A stretch of DNA of 64,000 nucleotides from Arthrobacter sp. ERGS1:01 (GTDB taxonomy: Bacteria; Actinomycetota; Actinomycetes; Actinomycetales; Micrococcaceae), in assembly GCF_001281315.1 (NCBI RefSeq), contig NZ_CP012477.1, forward strand, positions 248,001 to 312,000, read 5' to 3'. Of the stretch, positions 17,241-25,669 are shown piece after piece. The notes under the pieces are model-generated. The model saw only the letters and a list, made by a program, of their open reading frames with translations. It was not told where the DNA came from and did not search any database. Within the stretch, counting starts at the first letter, position 1; each line of letters begins with the position of its first letter. A program made the translations under genes and the position numbers.

Positions 17241-17729
17241 ATGGATGGGCAAAGCGGGTCGTTGGAAGCTTCGGAATCCTCCGACCAGGAATTTACGCAG
17301 GGCCGCACGGTGATTTCCGACACGGCCGTGGCAAAAGTGGTGGGGGTTGCGGCGCGCGGCGTCCCCGGCGTCCATGCCCTGGGCTCCGGAGCCTCACGGT
17401 CCATCGGCGCCATCCGCGACGTGGTGGGAGCCACCGACCTGACCCAGGGCATCCGGGTCGAGGTGGGTGAATCGCAGGTGGCGGTGGACATCATCCTGAT
17501 GGCCGAATACGGCTACCCCCTGCAAACCCTCGCCAACACCGTCCGGGCTGCCGTATATGAAGCGGTGGAGGGCCTGGTGGGGCGCAATGTCATCGAAGTC
17601 AATATCGAGATCACCGACGTCTTCATTCCCACGCCCGACGGCGACAAGCCCCAACGGCCCCGCCTGACCGAGCGGCTCGGCGCCGGCAAGCCCGCCACAG
17701 CATCCAACGATCAAGAGGAACAGCCATGA
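17241..17729 (+). CDS. Asp23/Gls24 family envelope stress response protein
   Basis: The 162-residue protein has the Asp23 (DUF322) domain at about 20-130, recognisable from GRTVISDTAVAKVVGVAARGVPGV and VEVGESQVAVDIILMAEYG. The family includes alkaline shock protein 23, which forms a layer on the inner face of the membrane. It starts at an ATG with AGAAAGGG seven bases upstream. It leads a run of five genes that each overlap the next by four bases, a layout that implies strict cotranslation of one membrane-associated complex. Confidence 0.93.
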   Translation: MDGQSGSLEASESSDQEFTQGRTVISDTAVAKVVGVAARGVPGVHALGSGASRSIGAIRDVVGATDLTQGIRVEVGESQVAVDIILMAEYGYPLQTLANTVRAAVYEAVEGLVGRNVIEVNIEITDVFIPTPDGDKPQRPRLTERLGAGKPATASNDQEEQP

Positions 17730-17917
17730 ACCTGACAGTGGTGTGTGCGGCATTTGGCGCCTTTTTGGCGTTCATGGCCTTTCAATTCGGCTTCTGGGGC
17801 CTGGTCATCGGCGCGATCTTCGTGGCCGTTGGCGCATTCGTGGGCCGTGCGGCGGGCGGCAAGCTCGACTGGCGCGGAGTCCTGGACGCGCTGACGGGGC
17901 GGCGATCGTCGTCGTGA
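17726..17917 (+). CDS. Small membrane protein, DUF2273 type
   Basis: This 63-residue protein contains two hydrophobic segments separated by a Gly turn and a short basic tail (GRRSSS). It matches the DUF2273 proteins that regularly follow asp23 genes in Gram-positive bacteria. Its ATG overlaps the asp23 TGA (ATGA). It is probably a membrane partner or anchor of the Asp23 layer. Confidence 0.88.
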   Translation: MNLTVVCAAFGAFLAFMAFQFGFWGLVIGAIFVAVGAFVGRAAGGKLDWRGVLDALTGRRSSS

Positions 17918-18291
17918 GCGTGGCCGCCACGCTGCCGGGCCGCGAGCTGGCCGGGCACAACAGGATCAGCACCCAGGCGTTGACCTCGGTGGCGAGGGCC
18001 GCGGCCGCCGAGGTTTTCGCCGTGCCCGCCTCCGCCGTGCGGGTGAGCTGGACGGACGACGCCGGCGCGCTGGCCCTCTCGCTGTCGTCACCCATTAGCG
18101 CGCCCACCCTGTCCGTGGTGCGCAACAATCCGGAGCGCGTGGCCCGCAGCGGCGGCAGCATCGTCAGCAGGGCCACCGAGGCAAAGGCGAAGATCCTGGC
18201 CCAGGTGGAACATTTGAGCGGCTCCCGCCTGAGCCGCGTGGATATCCGCATTTCCGGCATCCAGGCCACCGACGAAGGGCGGGTCCAATGA
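17914..18291 (+). CDS. Asp23-like envelope operon protein of unknown role
   Basis: The GTG at 17914 overlaps the preceding TGA (GTGA) and opens a 125-residue frame with no membrane segment. The fold looks like an Asp23-type alpha/beta domain: a long helix (ISTQALTSVARAAAAEVF), beta strands, and a C-terminal VDIRISGIQ strand like that of the first operon gene. It is third in the asp23 unit and probably binds the same assembly. No specific family is recognised with certainty. Confidence 0.8.
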   Translation: MSVAATLPGRELAGHNRISTQALTSVARAAAAEVFAVPASAVRVSWTDDAGALALSLSSPISAPTLSVVRNNPERVARSGGSIVSRATEAKAKILAQVEHLSGSRLSRVDIRISGIQATDEGRVQ

Positions 18292-18863
18292 GCGAACCGA
18301 CAACGCGCATCCTCAAACGGGAAACCCACTCATCCCGCGCACCGCTTTCCGTCATTGCCGCCATTGTGGTGTCCTTGCTGGCTGTCTACGGGCTGCTGGA
18401 GACCATGCTGCGGGCGCTGGGACAGCCGCCATGGCTGATCGACCCGCCGGACGCCGTGCGGCGCATTTCCGAACTGCCGGCCGGGACCACCCCCGTGCTG
18501 CTTGGCGTGGCCGGCGTTCTGTTGCTTCTGCTCGGCTTGATCCTGCTGGCGAACGGCGTGCTGCCCGGTCGGCGGGCCCGCCACGTCATCACCGACAACC
18601 GCGTGGCCGTCGTGGTGGACGATGAGGTCATTGCCGCGGCACTGGCGCGCCGGGCCCGGCTGGCCGCGGGCGTCACCCGCGAACAGGTCATGGTGGTGGT
18701 TTCCGCCCGTACCGTCCAGGTCAACGTCAGGCCAACCTCCGGGATCTGGCTGGACGAATCCCAGATCCAGGCGGCAGTCGAGGCGGAGCTGGCGGCCATG
18801 GCCCTTGACCCTGCGCCCACCGTCAAGGTCAACCTCGCCAATACGGGGGTGATCGGGGTATGA
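18288..18863 (+). CDS. Membrane protein of the Asp23 operon, DUF6286-like
   Basis: This 191-residue protein has a short N-terminal cytoplasmic tail and two hydrophobic segments (about 20-42 and 67-90). A C-terminal soluble domain follows (about 100-190) that ends VKVNLANTGVIGV. This matches proteins annotated DUF6286 in actinobacterial asp23 operons. The ATG overlaps the stop of the previous gene by four bases, and its own stop overlaps the next start. It likely supports the membrane layer formed by the operon products. Confidence 0.8.
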   Translation: MSEPTTRILKRETHSSRAPLSVIAAIVVSLLAVYGLLETMLRALGQPPWLIDPPDAVRRISELPAGTTPVLLGVAGVLLLLLGLILLANGVLPGRRARHVITDNRVAVVVDDEVIAAALARRARLAAGVTREQVMVVVSARTVQVNVRPTSGIWLDESQIQAAVEAELAAMALDPAPTVKVNLANTGVIGV

Positions 18864-19480
18864 ACGGCACACCGAGGGGATTCAACCGCTTCATGCTGGT
18901 CCTGCTGGGGCTGGTGCTGATGGTGCTCGGCGCCGCGCTTCTCGCGCTGGCGGCCATTCCGGCATTTGCCCGATGGTGGCAGGACTGGGCCGGGCGGCAA
19001 GTCGTGCAGCTGGGGGACCTGGCCGCCCAAACCCGCATGGGGTCCGGGGCGGGAAGCTGGATCTGGCTGATTGTTGCGGCAGCCCTTTTGGTGCTGGTGA
19101 TCGTCATGGTCAGCTGGATCGCGAACCAGGGCAAGGGGCGCACCAACGTCCTGTTCGACCGTACGGGCACCGCGGACGACGACGGCGCCGCCGGGAAGGT
19201 CGTGCTCAGTTGCGCGGTGGCCGAGCAGGCACTGAAGTCCGCCCTGACGGAACGCAGCGACCTGCTCAGCGCCTCCGTGACAAGTTATGACTTCCGGGGC
19301 GAGCCGTGTGTCCGTGTCCGGGTGCTGCCGCGCCAGGGCGTTGCGCCGCACCAGGTGGCCGGGGATGTCGGGGCACTCGTGGAAGCCATGGACGCCCTGT
19401 TGGGTGTTGAGGTGCCGGTATTGGTCAGCATTGGTTCCGCCGCGCGCGTTAGGTTCACCAAAGCCGAGCGAGTCCGCTAG
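18860..19480 (+). CDS. amaP: AmaP-like alkaline shock response membrane anchor protein
   Basis: The 206-residue protein has two hydrophobic segments (about 12-36 and 63-88) and a C-terminal cytoplasmic domain. The layout matches AmaP, which anchors Asp23 to the membrane. It is the last gene of the five-gene unit and overlaps the preceding one by four bases. No terminator is visible before the LEA-like gene 69 bases downstream, so readthrough into that gene is possible. Confidence 0.82.
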   Translation: MNGTPRGFNRFMLVLLGLVLMVLGAALLALAAIPAFARWWQDWAGRQVVQLGDLAAQTRMGSGAGSWIWLIVAAALLVLVIVMVSWIANQGKGRTNVLFDRTGTADDDGAAGKVVLSCAVAEQALKSALTERSDLLSASVTSYDFRGEPCVRVRVLPRQGVAPHQVAGDVGALVEAMDALLGVEVPVLVSIGSAARVRFTKAERVR

Positions 19481-19549
19481 TCTGTTGCCGTAATCACCCT
19501 TGGGTGCACGCAGCTTGGGGGTTCGCGTTTGAGACCGAAGGAGACACGC

Positions 19550-19876
19550 ATGTCTGAAAACTTTACCGGCCAGGCCGCTGACGCTGCTGACCAGGCCAAG
19601 AATGCCGCTGCGGATGCATCGAACCAGGCCAAGGACGCCGCCGGCGACGTGGTCGGGAACGTGAAGGATTTCGCCGGCGATGCTGCGGCGAAGGCCAAGG
19701 ACGCCGCCGGTGACGCCGCGGAAAAGGCCAAGGAATTTGCCGGTGACGCCGGTGAAAACATCAAGGACTTCGCCGAGGATGCGGTTGAGAACGTGAAGGA
19801 ATTTGCCGAGGATGCCGCCGAGAACGTCAAGCACCTGGGCGCCAAGATTGCCGGACTTTTCAAGCATGACAAGTAG
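19550..19876 (+). CDS. LEA-like amphipathic repeat protein
   Basis: The 108-residue protein is almost wholly made of Ala/Lys/Asp/Glu-rich helical repeats of about 11 residues (variants of DAAENVKEFAED and QAKDAAGD). This resembles group 3 LEA and related desiccation or stress proteins. It has no signal or membrane segment. The ATG is preceded by GAAGGAGA. It sits directly after the asp23 operon and ends in a 24-bp terminator stem. A membrane-stabilising or hydration-protective role is inferred from composition. Confidence 0.85.
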   Translation: MSENFTGQAADAADQAKNAAADASNQAKDAAGDVVGNVKDFAGDAAAKAKDAAGDAAEKAKEFAGDAGENIKDFAEDAVENVKEFAEDAAENVKHLGAKIAGLFKHDK

Positions 19877-19888
19877 GTAAAAGCGCTC

Positions 19889-19940
19889 AAAGGGAGGGTG
19901 GTTCGCCTCCGGGAAACCGGAGGCGAACCACCCTCCCTTT
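19889..19940 (+). terminator. 24-bp perfect stem with GAAA tetraloop
   Basis: Bases 19889-19912 and 19917-19940 are exact reverse complements closed by a GAAA tetraloop. The stem ends in TTT within its right arm. It lies 12 bases past the LEA-like gene stop and ends the envelope stress region. Confidence 0.88.
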
Positions 19941-20009
19941 GTTGTGCCGCCGTCAGGCGGGTGAAAATCCGTCAGGAAATCTTTCGGTAATGAAATGGTC
20001 ACAATCTTG

Positions 20010-20023
20010 CGTAAGCGCTTGCA
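20010..20023 (+). promoter_or_regulatory. LacI-type operator before the second sugar operon
   Basis: CGTAAGCGCTTGCA is centred on the palindrome AAGCGCTT, the core of many LacI-family operators. It lies about 115 bases before the solute-binding protein gene. The regulator encoded at 23844-24857 in the same unit is the likely ligand-responsive repressor. Confidence 0.65.
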
Positions 20024-20045
20024 CTCGCGCTGGGGATCTGCCTAC

Positions 20046-20061
20046 AGTGATCCACATCACC
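20046..20061 (+). promoter_or_regulatory. CRP-like site AGTGA-N6-TCACC
   Basis: AGTGA and TCACC, inverted and six bases apart, match the symmetrical CRP/GlxR consensus at 8 of 10 positions. It lies just after the LacI-type operator, a usual place for joint control of a sugar operon. Confidence 0.45.
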
Positions 20062-20136
20062 CTTGATTTGGTGCCTCCGGCGGAGGCGCCCCCAACCCTT
20101 AGCCGGTTGTTTTTCATTGACGAGAAAGAGCGTGGA

Positions 20137-21411
20137 ATGAGACATTCAAAGAAGATTGCGCCCCTGGCCATTGTGTCCGTGCTGGCCATGACGTTGGCGG
20201 CCTGTAGCGGCGGCACCGGGGGCAGCGGTGGCGGTGCGGCCCAGCAGAACCTCGATGGCCGGGGTCCCATCACGTACGTGCAGGGCAAGGACAACTCCAA
20301 TGTGGTCCGCCCGCTCATTGACAAGTGGAATGCGGCCCACCCCAACGAGAAGGTCACGTTCAAGGAACAGTCCGATAACGCAGACCAGCAGCATGACGAC
20401 CTGGTCCAGCACTTCCAGGCCAAGACGGGCGACTACGACGTCGTCGACGTCGACGTCATCTGGACGGCCGAGTTTGCCGCCCAGGGCTGGCTGCAGCCGC
20501 TCAACGACAAGATGGCCATCGACACCACGGGCTTCCTGCCCGCCACGGTCGCCACCGGCACCTACAAGAACGTCATGTACGCCCTGCCGCAGACGTCCGA
20601 CGGCGGCATCCTGTACTACCGCAAGGACCTGGTCCCCACGCCTCCCAAGACCTGGGACGAGATGATGGCCATGTGCCCCGTCGCCAAGGCCAAGGGGATC
20701 GACTGCTATGCCGGCCAGTTCGCCCAGTATGAGGGCCTGACGGTCAACGTTGCCGAGGCGATCAACACTGCCGGCGGCACCGTCGTCGACAAGGACGGCA
20801 AGCCCACGGTCAACACCCCGGAGGCCAAGGCCGGCCTGACCAACCTGGCCCAGGCTTACAAGGACGGCAACATCCCCAAGCAGGCCGTGACCTACCAGGA
20901 GGAGCAGGGCCGGCAGGCATTCGAGGCCGGCAAGCTGATGTTCCTGCGCAACTGGCCGTACGTGTACAACCTGGCCAAGACCGACGGTTCCTCCACCGTG
21001 AAGAACACCTTCGGGATTGCACCGCTTCCCGGCAAGGACGGCCCCGGCGCCTCCTCACTGGGCGGGCACAACCTGGCCATCAACGCCGATTCCAAGTACA
21101 AGGCCACGGCCAAGGACTTCCTGACGTTCATGACCAGTGCCGAAACTGAAAAGTTCTACGCAACCCAGGGCTCCCTGGCCCCGGTCCGCGAGGGCCTGTA
21201 CACGGACGCCGACCTGGTCAAGCAGCTGCCGTACCTGCCCGTTCTGCTGACCTCCATCAAGAACGCGGTCCCGCGCCCCGTCACACCGTTCTACCCGGCC
21301 GTCACCCAGGCCATCCAGCAGAACAGTTTCCAGGCCATCAACGGCACAAAGTCCGTTGACCAAGCCTTGACGGACATGCAAGCCGCCATCACGACGGCCG
21401 TCTCAAAGTAA
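20137..21411 (+). CDS. Alpha-glucoside-type sugar ABC transporter substrate-binding lipoprotein
   Basis: The 424-residue lipoprotein has a signal sequence ending in lipobox LAAC, a Gly-rich spacer and a family 1 solute-binding domain (DVVDVDVIWTAEFAAQGWLQPL and YYRKDLVPTPPKTWDEM). Its make-up resembles trehalose/maltose binding proteins such as ThuE or LpqY. The ATG at 20137 follows GAAAGAGCG. It is the first gene of an operon of two permeases, a small membrane protein and a LacI regulator. An 18-bp hairpin separates it from the permease genes and may raise the amount of this subunit. Confidence 0.92.
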   Translation: MRHSKKIAPLAIVSVLAMTLAACSGGTGGSGGGAAQQNLDGRGPITYVQGKDNSNVVRPLIDKWNAAHPNEKVTFKEQSDNADQQHDDLVQHFQAKTGDYDVVDVDVIWTAEFAAQGWLQPLNDKMAIDTTGFLPATVATGTYKNVMYALPQTSDGGILYYRKDLVPTPPKTWDEMMAMCPVAKAKGIDCYAGQFAQYEGLTVNVAEAINTAGGTVVDKDGKPTVNTPEAKAGLTNLAQAYKDGNIPKQAVTYQEEQGRQAFEAGKLMFLRNWPYVYNLAKTDGSSTVKNTFGIAPLPGKDGPGASSLGGHNLAINADSKYKATAKDFLTFMTSAETEKFYATQGSLAPVREGLYTDADLVKQLPYLPVLLTSIKNAVPRPVTPFYPAVTQAIQQNSFQAINGTKSVDQALTDMQAAITTAVSK

Positions 21412-21429
21412 CCGCGCCCGCAGCACCAA

Positions 21430-21471
21430 GCGCCGGTCCGCAGGGCAAATACCTGCCCTGCGGACCGGCGC
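21430..21471 (+). terminator. 18-bp perfect intercistronic stem-loop
   Basis: Bases 21430-21447 and 21454-21471 are exact reverse complements with a 6-base loop and no T-run. The hairpin stands between the binding-protein gene and its permease genes. It could partially terminate or protect the upstream mRNA, as in other binding-protein operons. Confidence 0.65.
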
Positions 21472-21540
21472 GGCGCAAGCGGTGAACCGCATCGCCACCC
21501 GCGCGATGCCCAAAGAATTTTGTTGTGAAAGGAACGCAGC

Positions 21541-22584
21541 ATGTCAACACAAGTAGAACCGGGAGCGCTGCCCGGACGGAAAGCCTCCCGCAAAGGCGGT
21601 GACAACAAGGGCGTCAACAAGGAAGTGGGTGCCGACCGCAAGGAAAAAACGCAGGGACGGGCGGCAACACTGCTGATTGCGCCGACACTGATTGTCCTGG
21701 CCATCGTCATCTTGTACCCGGTCATCAACGCCGTCATCATGTCCTTCCAGCATGACCAGGGCCTGGATGCGGCCACGGGACTCTTTGTCACCGGCGGATT
21801 TGCCGGGGTGTCCAACTACGTGCACTGGCTGTTCCAGCAATGCCCCACCTCCGGGGGAACGGGCAGCTGCCCGCCCGGCACGCTTGGCGCCCAGTTCTGG
21901 AGCGCCACCGGCGTCACCTTCTTCTTCACCGTGGTCACGGTGTTCTTCGAGACGCTGTTTGGTTTTTGGATGGCCCTGATCATGGCCCGCACCTTCAAGG
22001 GCCGCAGCGTGCTGCGCGCCGCCGTACTGGTGCCGTGGGCCATCCCCACCGCCGTGACGGCCAAGCTGTGGTTCTTCATCTTCGCCTTCGACGGCATCGT
22101 CAACACCCTGTTCCACAGCTCCATCCTGTGGACCGGCAGCGAAGGCCCCGCACGGGCCGCCATCATCATCGCCGATGTTTGGAAAACGACGCCGTTCATG
22201 GCCCTGCTGATCCTGGCCGGGCTGCAGATGATCCCGGCGGAAGTCTATGAGGCGGCCAAGGTCGACGGCGCCAGCGCCTGGCAGCGCTTCCGGCTCATCA
22301 CCCTGCCGCTCGTCAAGCCCGCCCTGATGGTTGCCATCCTGTTCCGCGTCCTGGACGCGCTGCGCATGTACGATCTTCCGGCCATCATGACCGGTGGCGC
22401 CAACGGCACCACCACCTTGTCCATCCTGGTGGTTGACCAGATCCGGGTCGGCTTCAACTCGGCCGCGGCGCTGTCGACCATTACGTTCGTGATCATCTTC
22501 ATCGTCGCGTTCATCTTTGTGCGGTTCCTTGGGGCGAACGCCGTCGAATCCGCCAGCGGCGGAGCAAAGGGGAAGCAGAAATGA
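21541..22584 (+). CDS. Sugar ABC transporter permease, MalF/ThuF type
   Basis: This 347-residue permease has a charged N-terminal tail of about 40 residues, six hydrophobic segments and the EAA loop (YEAAKVDGASAWQRF). An extracytoplasmic loop near residues 100-115 carries two Cys residues (CPTSGGTGSC) that may form a disulfide. The ATG follows a GAAAGGA site. It overlaps the next permease gene by four bases, so the pair is made together. Confidence 0.94.
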   Translation: MSTQVEPGALPGRKASRKGGDNKGVNKEVGADRKEKTQGRAATLLIAPTLIVLAIVILYPVINAVIMSFQHDQGLDAATGLFVTGGFAGVSNYVHWLFQQCPTSGGTGSCPPGTLGAQFWSATGVTFFFTVVTVFFETLFGFWMALIMARTFKGRSVLRAAVLVPWAIPTAVTAKLWFFIFAFDGIVNTLFHSSILWTGSEGPARAAIIIADVWKTTPFMALLILAGLQMIPAEVYEAAKVDGASAWQRFRLITLPLVKPALMVAILFRVLDALRMYDLPAIMTGGANGTTTLSILVVDQIRVGFNSAAALSTITFVIIFIVAFIFVRFLGANAVESASGGAKGKQK

Positions 22585-23471
22585 GCACGGCAACCACCAC
22601 CCTGAATACCGGGACCGCGAAGGCAAAGTCCGTAGCGCGGACCCGGGAAAACTGGGCCAGCACCCGCACCTACATCAGCGCCGCCATCATCGTGATCTGG
22701 TGCCTGCTGCCGTTCTACTGGATGATCGTCACGGCGTTCCGCGACGTCGGCTACACCTTCGACTCCACACCGTTCTTCACGCACGTCACGTGGGACAACT
22801 TCAAGACGGCGTTCTCCGCGGAGTTGGGCAACCACCTGGGCCGGGCACTGTTGAACTCCCTGTTCATCTCGTCCGTCACCACCATAGTGGCGTTGCTGTT
22901 CGGTGTTTTTGCCGCCTATGCCCTGGCCCGGCTGAACTTCCGCGGCAAGTTCCTAGTGCTCGGCCTGATCCTCGGGGCCTCCATGTTCCCCGGCGTCGCG
23001 ATCGTCACCCCGTTGTTCCAGCTTTTTGGCAACATTGGCTGGATCGGCACCTACCAGGCCATGATCATCCCCAACATTTCCTTTGTGCTTCCGCTGACCG
23101 TCTACACGCTGACGTCGTTCTTCAGGGAAATGCCGTGGGAGTTGGAGGAGGCGGCCCGGATTGACGGCTGCACCCAGGGCCAGGCGTTCCGCAAGATCAT
23201 CATGCCGCTGGCTGCCCCGGCCGTGTTCACGACGGCGATCCTGGCGTTCATCGCATCCTGGAACGAGTACCTGATTGCCAGCATCCTCTCCAACGACGCA
23301 ACACAAACAGTTACCGTCGCGATCGCCCGGTTTGCCGGTTCCCAGCCGCACCAGGAGCCGTACACGGCCGTCATGGCCGCCGGAACGGTTGTCACCATTC
23401 CCTTGGTGGTGCTGGTGCTGGTCTTCCAGCGCAAGATCGTGGCCGGCCTGACGGCAGGGGCGGTGAAGTAG
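22581..23471 (+). CDS. Sugar ABC transporter permease, MalG/ThuG type
   Basis: This second permease of 296 residues has six hydrophobic segments, an EAA loop (LEEAARIDGCTQGQAF) and the C-terminal QRKIVAGLTAGAVK ending typical of sugar importer inner subunits. It overlaps the preceding gene by ATGA. As in the first sugar operon, no ATPase gene is present, so a shared MsiK-type ATPase is likely. The small membrane protein gene starts two bases after its stop. Confidence 0.94.
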   Translation: MSTATTTLNTGTAKAKSVARTRENWASTRTYISAAIIVIWCLLPFYWMIVTAFRDVGYTFDSTPFFTHVTWDNFKTAFSAELGNHLGRALLNSLFISSVTTIVALLFGVFAAYALARLNFRGKFLVLGLILGASMFPGVAIVTPLFQLFGNIGWIGTYQAMIIPNISFVLPLTVYTLTSFFREMPWELEEAARIDGCTQGQAFRKIIMPLAAPAVFTTAILAFIASWNEYLIASILSNDATQTVTVAIARFAGSQPHQEPYTAVMAAGTVVTIPLVVLVLVFQRKIVAGLTAGAVK

Positions 23472-23473
23472 CC

Positions 23474-23752
23474 GTGGCATTCCAGGGGAGAAACCGGAAC
23501 AAAGAGCCGGAGGCGCCCGGAAGCCTGCATATCCCCTCGAGCCGGCAAAAGAGCGGTGAGGACTTTGACATCATCATCGGCTTCCTCGGATTCTGGACGC
23601 TGGTGGTCTTTGCCATCACCGTTTGGCAGGAACTCACCGGCGGGCCGGCCCTGATCTGGGCGCTCGGGCTGCTCGCCGCCTGTCTGGCTCTCTGGGGTAT
23701 GATTCGGCTTCGAAGGAGGCTCCCCGCCCGGCGCGGTAGGCGCGAACAATAA
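23474..23752 (+). CDS. Small two-helix membrane protein in the sugar ABC operon
   Basis: The GTG two bases past the permease stop opens a 92-residue frame. It has a polar N-terminal third, two hydrophobic segments (about 33-50 and 56-75) and a strongly basic tail (RLRRRLPARRGRR). No family is recognised. The position, coupled to a transporter and followed by its regulator, suggests an accessory subunit or simple cotranscription. Confidence 0.75.
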   Translation: MAFQGRNRNKEPEAPGSLHIPSSRQKSGEDFDIIIGFLGFWTLVVFAITVWQELTGGPALIWALGLLAACLALWGMIRLRRRLPARRGRREQ

Positions 23753-23843
23753 CGCACGGCGACGTCCGCCGTCGTGCCTTGCATCGACGGGACGTGCCGT
23801 GCACGGCGGCTCAGACAACCGCATGAACCGGGAGGGGGAAACG

Positions 23844-24857
23844 ATGGGCGTATGTATTGACGACGTTGCGGCGCGGGCCCAGGTTTCCACGGCGACGGTC
23901 TCACGAGCACTGAGGGGGCTTCCGCGGGTCAGCGACGCCACCCGGGCCAAGGTGCTGGAAGTGGCCGAAGCGATGGGGTACGTGCCCTCGCCGTCGGCCA
24001 GCGGACTGGCCACGGGGCGCACCAAGACCGTGGGGGTCCTGGTGCCGTTCGTGGACCGTTGGTACTTTGGCCACGCCATCGAGGGCATCGACCAGGTCCT
24101 GCGCGACCACGGCTACAACCTGCTGCTCTTCAGCCTGGGCGGCTATGTGCACGGGCAAAAGCGCAGCTTCACCAAAAGCATGGTGCGCAAGCAGATCGAC
24201 GCGCTGCTGGTGCTCTCTCTGGGGTTGTCGGACGAGGAACTTTACCAACTCCACCACACCGACATCCCGCTGCTTTCGGTGGGCGGACCCGTGGAAGGTT
24301 GCCCCGGGGTCTATATCGACGATATCGCCGCAACGACCGCCGCCATGGACCACCTGATAGGCCTTGGCCACCGGAAGATCGGCTACCTGCATGGCGGTGT
24401 GGAGGACCAGCGCAACTTCCGCGTCCCGGCCCTGCGCACCGTGGCGTTCGAGGCCGCCATGGACCGGGCCGGCCTGGAGGTTTTGCCTGATTGGAGCGTC
24501 CCCGGCGACTTCACCGTGGCCGACGGCGTGCGCGCGGCGGCCCAGATCTTCGACTCGCCGGCGGGGTTGCCCACGGCCATCTTCTGCGGCTCGGACGAGA
24601 TGGCGTTGGGGCTCATGTTCGAGGCCCAACGCCGCGGGATCCGGATCCCGGAAGAACTCTCCGTGGTGGGGATTGACGACCACGACTTCTCCGCCCCGGC
24701 CGGGCTCACCACGATCGCCCAAAGCCCCTGGGAGCACGGCCGCACGGCAGCCAGGATGCTGCTGGCCGAACTTCGCGGCACCGCCGACTCCGTCCAGGAC
24801 ACGACGATGCCCTTTGAACTCGTGGTGCGCACCAGCACGGCCCCGCCGTCCCGGTGA
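23844..24857 (+). CDS. LacI-family transcriptional regulator of the second sugar operon
   Basis: This is a 337-residue complete LacI/GalR regulator. The N-terminal helix-turn-helix (CIDDVAARAQVSTATVSRALRG) is followed by the hinge helix region (SASGLATGRTKTVGVLV). A periplasmic-binding-like effector domain then runs to the usual SVVGIDDHDFSAPAGLTTIAQ end. The ATG at 23844 has a GGGAGGGGG site seven bases upstream; the ATG at 23823 is less likely. It is encoded just after the transporter and most probably represses it through the operator at 20010. Confidence 0.94.
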   Translation: MGVCIDDVAARAQVSTATVSRALRGLPRVSDATRAKVLEVAEAMGYVPSPSASGLATGRTKTVGVLVPFVDRWYFGHAIEGIDQVLRDHGYNLLLFSLGGYVHGQKRSFTKSMVRKQIDALLVLSLGLSDEELYQLHHTDIPLLSVGGPVEGCPGVYIDDIAATTAAMDHLIGLGHRKIGYLHGGVEDQRNFRVPALRTVAFEAAMDRAGLEVLPDWSVPGDFTVADGVRAAAQIFDSPAGLPTAIFCGSDEMALGLMFEAQRRGIRIPEELSVVGIDDHDFSAPAGLTTIAQSPWEHGRTAARMLLAELRGTADSVQDTTMPFELVVRTSTAPPSR

Positions 24858-24930
24858 TTGAGCCCGCCGAAACCACGCCGTGACTTCCGGTCGGGGAAAC
24901 ACTTGGGGGCTGAAACAAGGAGGGATCCAA

Positions 24931-25566
24931 TTGACATCCGAGTACATCCACCAGCACCTGGGGCTCCTCATCATCGACCCCTACAACGATTTCCTGGCTG
25001 CGGAAGGGAAGATGTGGCCCGCCGTGGGCACAGTCGCCACGCGTCTGGACACGGTGGCCAATATGCGGGCCCTGGCAGCGGCTGCGCATGCTGCCGGCGT
25101 CCACAGGATCTTCGTACCGCACCGGCGCTGGTCGCCCGGAGACTACACCGGCTGGAAATTCCCAAACCCTTCGCAACGAGGGGTCGACCGCATACGGCTT
25201 TTCGAGCGCGGTTCCTGGGGTGGCACGTTTCATGCGGACTTCCCGGTCTTGGAGGGCGACGGTGTCGCCTCCGAACACTGGGCCCAGAACGGCTTTGCCG
25301 GAACCGATCTCAATACCCGGCTCACCCAGCACGGCATCACCCACGTCATAGCTATCGGGTTGTTGGCCAACACCTGCACCGAGTCGACGGCTCGCTTCGC
25401 CATGGAATTGGGGTACCACGTCACCTTGGTTACGGATGCCACTGCGGCGACGTCGGAGGAAGCGCTCCATGCCGCCCACGCCATCAATGCCCCTACGTAT
25501 GCCCACGCAATCCTGAGCACCCAAGAGGTCATCCAACTGATTCAGGAAACGGGAAATGGTGGGTAA
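24931..25566 (+). CDS. Isochorismatase-like cysteine hydrolase
   Basis: The 211-residue protein has the isochorismatase/nicotinamidase fold. The catalytic Asp is in LIIDPYNDF near the N-terminus, and the candidate nucleophile Cys149 follows the cis-peptide loop in GLLANTCTES. The TTG at 24931 is chosen because AAGGAGGG lies just upstream; a GTG at 24880 lacks such a site. Substrates of this family range from nicotinamide to carbamoyl compounds, and none is indicated here. It follows the LacI gene by 73 bases. Confidence 0.87.
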   Translation: MTSEYIHQHLGLLIIDPYNDFLAAEGKMWPAVGTVATRLDTVANMRALAAAAHAAGVHRIFVPHRRWSPGDYTGWKFPNPSQRGVDRIRLFERGSWGGTFHADFPVLEGDGVASEHWAQNGFAGTDLNTRLTQHGITHVIAIGLLANTCTESTARFAMELGYHVTLVTDATAATSEEALHAAHAINAPTYAHAILSTQEVIQLIQETGNGG

Positions 25567-25669
25567 GCGAACGCACGCTGACGGCCGAACAGGGCCGCTG
25601 AATCACGGCGTCGATCGCATGCTTACTCAACGGGCGGCGCGCCCAGCTGTGGTTTTGCCTAGTCCGCTT

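Noticed and set aside
24880..24930. GTG at 24880 as start of the isochorismatase-like gene
   Set aside because: No ribosome-binding site precedes it, whereas the TTG at 24931 has AAGGAGGG at the right distance.
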